Part shown: positions 54,775-62,651 of the stretch, in pieces
Position numbering within the stretch: position 1 is the stretch's first letter
How the letters are laid out: each line of letters begins with the position of its first letter
Assembly: GCF_010731595.1 (NCBI RefSeq)
Contig: NZ_AP022582.1
Span: 4,650,001 to 4,714,000 of the forward strand
Direction: 5' to 3'
DNA length: 64,000 bases
DNA from: Mycobacterium seoulense
GTDB lineage: Bacteria > Actinomycetota > Actinomycetes > Mycobacteriales > Mycobacteriaceae
The notes under the pieces: generated by a model
Database searches by the model: none
What the model was told of the DNA's origin: nothing
What the model saw: only the letters and a program-made list of their open reading frames with translations
Made by a program: the position numbers and the translations under genes

Positions 54775-55563
54775 TCAGGCTTGCGAGATCGCGGCGGTGG
54801 TTTTGGAGACGATGTCGCTCGCCTCGCTGGTGGTGTCGAACCCGCACCACAGGGCGTCGACGATGACGTTGTTGGCCAGCCCCATGGCGCGCTGGCAGGG
54901 TGCGCCGCGGCCACCGGGCTGGGTTTGCATGCTGGCCAACGTGGTGTCGGTGGCCTGCGGCGCGCCGAGATCCCAGGTGACGGGGGCGTGGCCGGGCGTG
55001 GTGACGGTGATCGACCGGTCGGCGCACCCAGTCCAGCGTGTCTTGGCCTGGCTGAAGAATTGCCGGGCCGAATCGGCGTCACGGAAGCCGATCAGCACTT
55101 GCACAAGCGCGTGCTCGGGAGCGACGGGTGCGGCGTCATCGAGTATCTGCCCTTGCACCGCCGTCCAGTTGCTGCCTTGGTAGTCGGCGGCTTCGGCGGG
55201 TGAATAGATGCCCAGGCAGCCCGGGTTGGAGACCATATTCTCGTCGTGCCACATCCGCGAGACCGGCTTGCGCACTGCCATGGCGGTGGTGTGCCCGATC
55301 GCGTTGACCTCGGTCTCCTTGAGCAGCAGATCGGCCAGGTTCTGGGGCAGGATCGCCGCCGGCTGCCAGTGGCCCAGGTCCGGGGCCGCGGCGGGGTGTC
55401 CGGTGGCGGTGGTGGTGCAGCCGCTCAGCACCACAGCGAGCGCGACGGCGGCGAGCAGTGCCCAGCGCGCGGTGGGCGCGAAGCGCGGTCTGCACCCGGC
55501 GCTGCCCGTATTCGGGGCGCCGGTTGTCGGCCCACCTTGGTGTGTCCGCGAAACAGCGCTCAT
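54775..55563 (-). CDS. Lipoprotein with PknH-type extracellular sensor domain
   Basis: 262 residues, AGGAGG upstream of the ATG. A 30-residue basic start leads into a signal with lipobox VVLSGC (C at residue 49). The mature part fits the PknH_C sensor fold: LPQNLADLLLKETEVNAIG, YSPAEAADYQGSNWTAVQ, IGFRDADSARQFFSQAK. Four cysteines (NPGCLG, WTGCAD, GAPCQRA, LWCGFD) match the two-disulfide pattern. Binds an unknown extracellular ligand. Divergent from another PknH_C gene with the shared operator between. Confidence 0.8.
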   Translation of the reverse strand: MSAVSRTHQGGPTTGAPNTGSAGCRPRFAPTARWALLAAVALAVVLSGCTTTATGHPAAAPDLGHWQPAAILPQNLADLLLKETEVNAIGHTTAMAVRKPVSRMWHDENMVSNPGCLGIYSPAEAADYQGSNWTAVQGQILDDAAPVAPEHALVQVLIGFRDADSARQFFSQAKTRWTGCADRSITVTTPGHAPVTWDLGAPQATDTTLASMQTQPGGRGAPCQRAMGLANNVIVDALWCGFDTTSEASDIVSKTTAAISQA

Positions 55564-55621
55564 GTCGGTCCTCCTGCCGGCTCGTGCGGTACGACGCAGA
55601 CGCTAGCAATAAAAACGGAGC

Positions 55622-55647
55622 AGTGCAACGCTTAGAAACGTTGCACT
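55622..55647. promoter_or_regulatory. Operator repeat, copy 2 (PknH_C pair promoter)
   Basis: AGTGCAACG-CTTAGAAA-CGTTGCACT is a perfect 9-8-9 palindrome, 59 bp upstream of the lipoprotein start and about 129 bp upstream of the divergent gene. Copy 1 is at 53091 with the same half-sites and spacing. Confidence 0.7.
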
Positions 55648-55775
55648 AGGCCGAGCGCTGTGTTTCAATCGGGACTATGCACGACAACGCCGTTGCACCC
55701 GACGGCCGTCAGGACCGGTCCGCCGCCCTCGCGGTCGCCCCACCCCGCAGTCACCTCGTTCCGAAGGACGCCCCC

Positions 55776-56780
55776 ATGCCCGACCACCCGCACCCGCCGA
55801 TGACCACCACGACCTACCCCGCCCCGGGAAGCGTCCCGCCGGTACCGCGCAGCGCGTACCGACCCGCCCCGGCACCGTCCGTCGCCCCCGGGGACGAGGT
55901 CACCACGGTGTTGCCCCGCCGGCCGTTCGGGATCGCGGGTCCGCCCGCGGTGCCGGCGGCGATGCACGCCTGGGGGCCTGTGCCGGGTTACCCGCCCGCG
56001 TTCGCCCCGGCGCGCCGGCGGCGTCAACCCACCTGGGTGCAGATCGCCGTAGGGGCCGCGGTCGTGGTGACGCTGGTGGTCGCGGGTTTGGCGATCAACG
56101 TGGCAGGCAGCCCTGACGACACGGCGACCTCGACATCGATGCCGGCGCCGACGACTTCCGCGGCGCCGATCGACCCGGGCCCGGCACCGCAGACGCCCAC
56201 GGTGCCGTTGTCGGCGCTGCCCGGGCTGATGCTGGATGTGGCAACCATCAACAGCATCGAGGGCGCCACCGACATTGCACCCTCACCCGACTCGGCCAAC
56301 GACAACGGGGCCTACAGCGGCCTGAGCACCGACCGGCCCGAATGCGGCGAGATCCAAGCTCCCGCACTCGAATCGGAGCTGGACGGCAGCGGCTGGATCG
56401 GCGTGCGAACCCAGTCGCTGCAAGACCCCGTCGGCGCCCGGCACCTCAACCACAGCGCCGCGATCTACTTCGCCACCGCCAAGGCGGCCGACGACTTCGC
56501 GGCCAAACAGGCGCAGGCTTGGCCGAGATGCAACGGCGCCAGCCTGCGCCTGACCGTCCACCGAGAACCCACCAGCATCTGGATGGCGGGCACCGCCACC
56601 AACCGTGACGGCATGCTCAGCATCACCAACACTCAGGAAGGCGCCCGGGGGTGGCAGTGCCAGCGGGCCCTGACCGCACGCAACAACATCGTCATCGACG
56701 TGCGCAGCTGCGGCGACAACCGCACCGATCAAGCGATCACCATCGCCACCCGGATGGCCCAGCGCGTCACCGCCCGCTGA
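55776..56780 (+). CDS. Membrane-anchored PknH-type sensor-domain protein
   Basis: 334 residues from the ATG at 55776 (MPDHPHPPMTTTTYPAPG), preceded by GAAGGACGCCCCC; an earlier ATG at 55677 lacks a ribosome-binding site. Pro-rich cytosolic part, one helix (VQIAVGAAVVVTLVVAGLAI, residues about 86-108), then an extracytoplasmic PknH_C-like domain with LSALPGLMLDVATINSIEG, IYFATAKAADDFAAKQAQA and four cysteines (PECGEI, PRCNGA, WQCQRA, RSCGDN). It resembles the non-kinase half of PknH. Divergent from the lipoprotein sensor; first of a same-strand run ending in the kinase. Confidence 0.8.
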   Translation: MPDHPHPPMTTTTYPAPGSVPPVPRSAYRPAPAPSVAPGDEVTTVLPRRPFGIAGPPAVPAAMHAWGPVPGYPPAFAPARRRRQPTWVQIAVGAAVVVTLVVAGLAINVAGSPDDTATSTSMPAPTTSAAPIDPGPAPQTPTVPLSALPGLMLDVATINSIEGATDIAPSPDSANDNGAYSGLSTDRPECGEIQAPALESELDGSGWIGVRTQSLQDPVGARHLNHSAAIYFATAKAADDFAAKQAQAWPRCNGASLRLTVHREPTSIWMAGTATNRDGMLSITNTQEGARGWQCQRALTARNNIVIDVRSCGDNRTDQAITIATRMAQRVTAR

Positions 56781-56897
56781 ACTGAACAAAATCGGCGAAC
56801 GAATCTGATGCGCTGGTGGGAGCGACTACCATTCTGCTGGTCTGGTCGGGGCCGCCACGGGTGGCCGGCAGTGGGGCGCCGAAACGAGGGGATAGGG

Positions 56898-58268
56898 ATG
56901 GGGGATGGGCACGCGCCGCGCGGCCGCTCCCGGAGGATCGGCCGCCCGCGCGACAGCACCGACCCCGGTGCCGCCGGAGCCGACCGGCACCGAATGCGTG
57001 CGGAGGAGAAGCGAATCCGCGCCCGGGTGCGACGGCCGGCCGTGCTGATCGCCTCGCTGGCCGTGATGGCCGCGCTGGGCGGCTGTTCGACGGTGGTGAC
57101 CGGCAGCGCCGTCAAGTCCGGCGGCCCGGCGCCGGCTGCGGCCAACGCGGCGCTGCTCGACCCGGGCAACTACCCGCGCCGGCCGCGCCCACCGCTGGGC
57201 ACCGTCGCCGACGACGCAGCCGGGCGCCGTGTCGAAGCCCAGCGGATGGCAGAAATGGTGGCCGGCCCCTGGCAGGTCGACGGGACGATGATCAGCCCAC
57301 TGAGCGCTGAAATAGCGCCCACCACAGCCCTTCCCGAGCCGGGGCGGCTCTCGGCGCTGGTGCGCGGTGATTCGATCGCCGCGATCGCCGCCGCGCATCA
57401 CTTCGTGGCCGGCTTCGTCAGCGGGCGCGCCACCCCGCCACCACCACGCGGGCAACCCCCCGCTGACAAACCCAAGATCCTGGACAACGGGGTGTTCCGC
57501 TTCCCCGGCCCGCAAGACGCCACGGACGCCGCCGCGGCCATGGCGGACGCCGACCTGGCCACCATCCGGCCGGGCAACATCCCGGCCACCCGGCTGTCAA
57601 TCCCGCAGCACCCCAACACGATCGCCAACGTCGCCCCCCTGTCCGGAGGCTTTGAGGCCGAAGCGTTCACCGCTCACGGCCCCTACGTACTTTTCCAGTT
57701 CGCGGGCTCTAAAGAGAGCGCGAGCGCGGTCGCCGACATGATCGCCAAAACGCTGGACCTGCAAGGCCCGATGGCCGACCACTTCCAGGCCACGCCCGTC
57801 GACCAGCTGGCCGCCTTGCCCGCCGACCCGACCGGACTGCTGGCCCGCACCGTGCCCGCCACCGACCCCGGCGTCAACCAGGCCGCGGTCTATGCACCAC
57901 ACGGCTCACTGCATTTCCGGTCCGACCCGGTGGCCACCCAGGCGGTGTACACCGACGCCGGAATCAACCGCGTCGCCGCCGACCGCACCACCGTCTACGA
58001 GGCGGTCGATATCACCGGCGCCCAGCGGGCCGCCGACGGGCTCGCCCGCATCGACGTCCCCTTCCTGGGCTACCGCTCCGCCCCCGGAATCACCGGACTG
58101 CCCGCGGCGCACTGCTTCGACCGCGGGGCCGATATCGGCGAGCTGGGCGCCGTTCGCTATCTGTGCGTGGCCACCGCCGATCGTTATGCGTTCAAAGTCA
58201 CTGCCGCTCAGGAACTCGAGGCGCACCAGATCGTCGCCGCCCAATACCTGATGTTGACCGCGCCATGA
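56898..58268 (+). CDS. Lipoprotein, DUF7373-like, paralogue 1
   Basis: 456 residues from ATG at 56898 (GAGGGGATAGGG upstream). An alternative start at 56994 (MRAEEKRIRARVRRPAVLIA) would give a normal-length lipoprotein signal, so the first 32 residues are uncertain. Lipobox MAALGGC. The mature protein has two similar halves around LLDPGNYPRRPRPPLGT and YAPHGSLHF, with one disulfide-compatible pair (HCFDRG, YLCVAT). Function unknown. The next gene is a paralogue overlapping by four bases. Confidence 0.7.
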   Translation: MGDGHAPRGRSRRIGRPRDSTDPGAAGADRHRMRAEEKRIRARVRRPAVLIASLAVMAALGGCSTVVTGSAVKSGGPAPAAANAALLDPGNYPRRPRPPLGTVADDAAGRRVEAQRMAEMVAGPWQVDGTMISPLSAEIAPTTALPEPGRLSALVRGDSIAAIAAAHHFVAGFVSGRATPPPPRGQPPADKPKILDNGVFRFPGPQDATDAAAAMADADLATIRPGNIPATRLSIPQHPNTIANVAPLSGGFEAEAFTAHGPYVLFQFAGSKESASAVADMIAKTLDLQGPMADHFQATPVDQLAALPADPTGLLARTVPATDPGVNQAAVYAPHGSLHFRSDPVATQAVYTDAGINRVAADRTTVYEAVDITGAQRAADGLARIDVPFLGYRSAPGITGLPAAHCFDRGADIGELGAVRYLCVATADRYAFKVTAAQELEAHQIVAAQYLMLTAP

Positions 58269-59473
58269 CGCGCCGCGTCCGCCAGTGGGCCCTCGCCGCC
58301 GCGGCCGCGGCATTGACGGTCGCCTGCAGTTCCACGGTCGCGGGGACCGCTGTCAAAGCCCCCGGGGCCGACAGTGCCGACGGCGTCGACCTCGCCCTGC
58401 TCGATGCCGGGAACTTCCCCACCACCCCGCGTGACCCGCTGGGCACCGCCGGTGACGGGCTGCGCGGCGGCTGGGCCGAAGGACGCCGCCTGGCCGGCGC
58501 CGTCGTGGGCCCCTGGGAGGCCGACCCCGACCTGATCGACTACGCCCAAGTCGATTCGGGCGTGGTCAAGGACGCTGACGCGGTCAACTCGCTGCTGGGC
58601 ATCCCGATCGGCGAGGGCCTGGGCGGCCACAACCTACTGGCCGGGTTCTCCAGCTCGCGGCACACCGAGAAGGGCCCCTACAAGGGCCTGCTCAACATCG
58701 TGCTGGAGCTGGCCACCCCGGCCGACGCGACCGCCGCGACCGCCGCCATGGCCGCCAAGGGCGCGGCCCTGACAATGCCCTTCGAAACCAAACCCATTCC
58801 CACGCAGCCGTTTTCGATCCCACGTCACCCCGAAACTGCTGCGCTGACCTACCAGTGGACCGCGCGGTACCCAGACCCCGGCGGTCCACGGTTCTCGGTG
58901 ACCGCCCTGAGTGCCCACGGTCAATATGTGCTGGCGCAAACGGGGACATCGTCGGACAATGCCGATATCGCAGCCCAATTGATCGCCACCACACTGGATT
59001 TGCAGCAGCCCTCGATCGACGCCTTCAAGCCCACCCCGCGCGATCAGCTGGCCCAGCTGCCGCTGGACCCCGACGGGCTGATGGCACGCACCCTGGCACC
59101 CCGACAGGAGAACGAATCGATCAGCGACGGCGTCTATGACCCGCACGGCGCGCTGCATGTGGCCACCGACAACCCGGTTCACCTACAGGCACTGTTCAAA
59201 TCCGCCAACGTGCAGCAGGTCGCCTACGCCCTGGAAACCACGGTCTATCAAACGCCCGACGCCGGCGCGGCGGCGCGGATCGTCGCTGACATGTCCGGGC
59301 CACACCAAGTGGGCGGGATCAGCGGCATGCCCAAGGCGAAGTGCTTCAACGAGGCGTTGGGCTACTGGTGTGTGGCGCGCGCGGATCGCTACGCCTACGA
59401 GATGCAAAACGAACAGGAGAATGCGCTGCACCAGATGATGGCCGCCCAATATCGCATGCTCACCGGGAAATGA
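58265..59473 (+). CDS. Lipoprotein, DUF7373-like, paralogue 2
   Basis: 402 residues from ATG MTRRVRQWALAAAAAALTVA with lipobox TVAC (Cys21). Shares the family layout with the preceding gene: LLDAGNFPTTPRDPLGTAGD, VTALSAHGQYVLAQTG, YDPHGALHV, KCFNEALGYWC. Tandem duplication followed by divergence is likely. Ends seven bases before the kinase start, so it is co-transcribed with it. Confidence 0.72.
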   Translation: MTRRVRQWALAAAAAALTVACSSTVAGTAVKAPGADSADGVDLALLDAGNFPTTPRDPLGTAGDGLRGGWAEGRRLAGAVVGPWEADPDLIDYAQVDSGVVKDADAVNSLLGIPIGEGLGGHNLLAGFSSSRHTEKGPYKGLLNIVLELATPADATAATAAMAAKGAALTMPFETKPIPTQPFSIPRHPETAALTYQWTARYPDPGGPRFSVTALSAHGQYVLAQTGTSSDNADIAAQLIATTLDLQQPSIDAFKPTPRDQLAQLPLDPDGLMARTLAPRQENESISDGVYDPHGALHVATDNPVHLQALFKSANVQQVAYALETTVYQTPDAGAAARIVADMSGPHQVGGISGMPKAKCFNEALGYWCVARADRYAYEMQNEQENALHQMMAAQYRMLTGK

Positions 59474-59480
59474 GCGCCTG

Positions 59481-61499
59481 ATGCCGCTCGCTGTGGGAAC
59501 GATCATCGCCGGATACCGCATCGAAGGTGTGCTCGGTTCCGGCGGGATGGGCACGGTGTACCTGGCCCGCCACCCGACGCTGCCTCGCAGCGACGCGTTG
59601 AAGATCCTGTCCGCCGAGCTGTCCGTGGACCGCCAATTCAGGGTCCGTTTCACCCGCGAAGCCGACTTGGCCGCCACCCTCAATCACCCGAATATCGTGC
59701 GGGTGTACAACCGCGGCGAAACCGACGACGGACACCTGTGGATCGCCATGGAGTATGTCGAAGGAACGGCGGCCAACGATCTGGACCGCGCCAACCTCAC
59801 CCCGGCCCGCATCGTGCGCATCATCACCGACGTTGCCGCCGCACTTGATTACGCCCACTCCCGGCGGGTGCTGCACCGCGACATCAAACCCGGCAACTTC
59901 TTGATCTCCGCTCCCGGCAGCGACCATGAACGAGTGTTGTTGGCCGACTTCGGCATTGCCCGTGCCCTCGATGACGCAACCGCGTTGACCGCCACGGGCT
60001 CCATGGTCGGAACCGCCGCCTACGCCGCACCGGAGACCATCGAAGGCGGCCCGGCCGACGCCCGCAGCGATATCTACTCGCTGGGATGCGCCCTGTTCCG
60101 GTTGCTGACCGGCCGCAGCCCCTACGAGGACAACTCACTGTCGGCGATCTTGGCCGGACACCTGATGCGGCCCGTCCCGCGCCCCACCGAGATCAACCCC
60201 GCCCTGCCCCGCGAGATCGACGAGGTGATCGCCCGGGCGCTGGCCAAAGACCCCGCCGAGCGCTTCCCGACGGCGGGCGCACTGGCCGCGGCCACCGCCG
60301 CCGCGCTCACCAATAACCCCGCGCCGCCGGCCACCGGCCCCAGCGGGCCACCGGCAGGCAATCCGACCAATCCCACGCTGACCTATCCGCCAACCGTGCC
60401 TCCGGGGGCGACCGGTGCGCCGGGGTGGCCCGCCTACCACCCCGGGGTGGCCGGGTCCACGAATCATCCCGCGCCCCAATGGGTTTCGGGCATGCACCCG
60501 TTGGCCGGCGGGCCGGGGCCATCGCCCCAAGCCCAGCGGCGCAGACGCACCCGCCTGATCGTGGCGGCGACCGTTCTTGTCGCGGCGTTGGCCGTCGCCA
60601 CGGTCGTGGGCGTTCACCTGTTCGGCCGCACCAGCGGCGGACTGGGCCCGTATGAACCACAAACCCTCACCACCAAATTCGGCACCCTCAAACTCGAGCA
60701 CCGCCCGCTGGCCATCGCCGCGCTCGGACCCGGCGATCCCGATGCAGTCCTGTCGCTGGGGGCCCAGCCCGTCCTCATGAACGCGGCCAACGCGACCGTG
60801 CCGAACTGGCTGCAACCGCTCATCCACTCGTCCCCGCCGGTGTTCGCGGCGGCCGACACCGCCGCGATCACCGCCGCCAAACCCGACCTCATCATCGACA
60901 CCGGCGACATCGACCAACCCACCTACAACGCGTTGACGGCGATCGCGCCCACTCTCGCCCGGCCCGCCGACGACACCCGAGACTGGACCTGGCAGACGCA
61001 GCTGAACTGGATCGCCACCGCGCTCGGCCGCACCGACGCGGCCAAAACCCTGATCGACACGGCGCAGTCCCAGCAGAACACCATCCGCTCGGAGCACGGC
61101 AGCTTTTCCGGCAAATCCGTCCTCGTCGTGAACTACACCGGCACCACCACGACGGCCGCCGCGGACCCGTCGCCGCCGAGCGGCTACCTGGAGGGCGTGG
61201 GCTTCACCTACAACCCCCACTACAAACGCAGCCCCGGCGGACCCGCAGAAGTCCCGTTCAACATCAACGACGCCGACTACATCTCGCAACGCAGCGACGT
61301 GATGCTGCTGCTGCGCACCGACCCCGCGGCCGGCGGCGGGGGATACGCCGGCCTGCCCGCCAGATACACCACTTTCGGCGGCACGCTGGTCATCGTCGAC
61401 GACCCCGCCGCCATAGCCGCCCTCAACGCCGGCGGCCCCGCGGCCACCACGTACCTCAACACCGCGCTGGTCCCCAAGCTCAGCAACCAAATCCGCTGA
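59481..61499 (+). CDS. Receptor Ser/Thr protein kinase with siderophore-binding-like sensor
   Basis: 672 residues. Kinase at about 12-278: glycine loop LGSGGMGTVY, Lys41 in ALKIL, H132-R-D134 with IKPGNFLI, D156-F-G158, and APE at 183-185 after a TATGSMVGTAAY activation segment. A Pro-rich juxtamembrane part (280-350) leads to one helix (LIVAATVLVAALAVATVVGV, about 359-380). The extracellular 396-672 matches a TroA/BtuF/FecB-type periplasmic binding fold: IAALGPGDPDAVLSLGAQP, KPDLIIDTGDIDQPTYNALT, WQTQLNWIATALGR. Mycobacterial STPKs usually have PASTA, beta-propeller or PknH sensors, so this fusion is unusual. Confidence 0.86.
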   Translation: MPLAVGTIIAGYRIEGVLGSGGMGTVYLARHPTLPRSDALKILSAELSVDRQFRVRFTREADLAATLNHPNIVRVYNRGETDDGHLWIAMEYVEGTAANDLDRANLTPARIVRIITDVAAALDYAHSRRVLHRDIKPGNFLISAPGSDHERVLLADFGIARALDDATALTATGSMVGTAAYAAPETIEGGPADARSDIYSLGCALFRLLTGRSPYEDNSLSAILAGHLMRPVPRPTEINPALPREIDEVIARALAKDPAERFPTAGALAAATAAALTNNPAPPATGPSGPPAGNPTNPTLTYPPTVPPGATGAPGWPAYHPGVAGSTNHPAPQWVSGMHPLAGGPGPSPQAQRRRRTRLIVAATVLVAALAVATVVGVHLFGRTSGGLGPYEPQTLTTKFGTLKLEHRPLAIAALGPGDPDAVLSLGAQPVLMNAANATVPNWLQPLIHSSPPVFAAADTAAITAAKPDLIIDTGDIDQPTYNALTAIAPTLARPADDTRDWTWQTQLNWIATALGRTDAAKTLIDTAQSQQNTIRSEHGSFSGKSVLVVNYTGTTTTAAADPSPPSGYLEGVGFTYNPHYKRSPGGPAEVPFNINDADYISQRSDVMLLLRTDPAAGGGGYAGLPARYTTFGGTLVIVDDPAAIAALNAGGPAATTYLNTALVPKLSNQIR

Positions 61500-61553
61500 C
61501 GCCGTGGCGGTGGGCGCCGTCGCCCGACACCGGGCGCCGGTAATGTCGAATTC

Positions 61554-62459
61554 GTGCGTAGTGAAGGCGATACCTGGGATATCACAACAAGTGTCGGTTC
61601 GACGGCGTTGTTCGTCGCGACGGCCCGAGCGCTGGAGGCGCGGAAGCCCGACCCGCTGGCCGTCGACCCTTATGCGGAGGTGTTCTGCCGCGCCGTGGGC
61701 GGCTGGGCGGCCGACGTGCTGGACGGCAGGGCCCCCGATCACGAGCTGACGACGGCCGAGTTCGGCGAGCACTTCGTCAACTTCCAGGGCGCGCGGACCA
61801 AATACTTCGACGAGTATTTCCGTCGCGCCGCCGCCGCGGGCGTGCGGCAGGTCGTCATCCTGGCGGCCGGACTGGATTCGCGCGCCTACCGCCTGGACTG
61901 GCCGGCCGGCACCACGATCTTCGAGTTGGACCAGCCACAGGTGCTCGACTTCAAGCGCGAGGTGCTCGCCGGGCAGGGCGCCCAGCCCAAGGCGGAGCGC
62001 CGGGAGATCGCCGTTGACCTGCGCGACGACTGGCCGCAGGCGCTGCGTGACAGCGGCTTTGACGCCGCCAAGCCGTCGGCGTGGATCGCCGAGGGCCTGT
62101 TGATCTACCTTCCGGCCGCCGCGCAGGAGCAGCTGTTCACCGGCATCGACGGCCTGGCCGCCGCGGGCAGCCACGTCGGGGTCGAGGACGGCGCGCCGCT
62201 CGACCAGGACGACTTCGAAAAGAAACGCGAGGAAGAACGCGCCGCCATGGCCGAGGGCGCCGAGCGGCCCTTCTATCAGCTGGTCTACAACGAGCGGATC
62301 GCGCCGGCCACCGACTGGTTCGGCGAGCGGGGATGGACCGCGGTCGGCACCCCGCTGGCCGACTTCCTGCGTCAGAACGGCAGGCCCGTGCCCGGGCCGG
62401 ACGTCGACGCCGGGCCGATGGTCGCCCGCAACACCCTGGTGAGCGCGGTCAAGGCCTGA
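61554..62459 (+). CDS. TIGR00027-family SAM-dependent methyltransferase (Rv0281 type)
   Basis: 301 residues, GTG start ([15 protein letters not shown]). Leucine carboxymethyltransferase-like fold: [20 protein letters not shown] (SAM motif I), [16 protein letters not shown] and [11 protein letters not shown]. Position matches Rv0281, which in M. tuberculosis separates PPE3 from the ESX-3 genes. Substrate unknown. It follows the kinase after 54 bp and may be on the same transcript. Confidence 0.9.
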   Translation: MRSEGDTWDITTSVGSTALFVATARALEARKPDPLAVDPYAEVFCRAVGGWAADVLDGRAPDHELTTAEFGEHFVNFQGARTKYFDEYFRRAAAAGVRQVVILAAGLDSRAYRLDWPAGTTIFELDQPQVLDFKREVLAGQGAQPKAERREIAVDLRDDWPQALRDSGFDAAKPSAWIAEGLLIYLPAAAQEQLFTGIDGLAAAGSHVGVEDGAPLDQDDFEKKREEERAAMAEGAERPFYQLVYNERIAPATDWFGERGWTAVGTPLADFLRQNGRPVPGPDVDAGPMVARNTLVSAVKA

Positions 62460-62651
62460 CCCGCTGCGGTCGGGCTCCCGATGAGTTCTCCATGAGTTGA
62501 GCGCGCGCCGGAACTTTCGCGCGCCGCCCTGCGACTACTACCGGGCTGATCGGTGCGCCGCCCAACAGCCCGGGCGGCGCCGATCTCAGCCCGGCGAGGA
62601 GTCTGGCGTGACGCTGCACGCTTTTTTCGATAGCCCGGCCGGCGGCCGACG

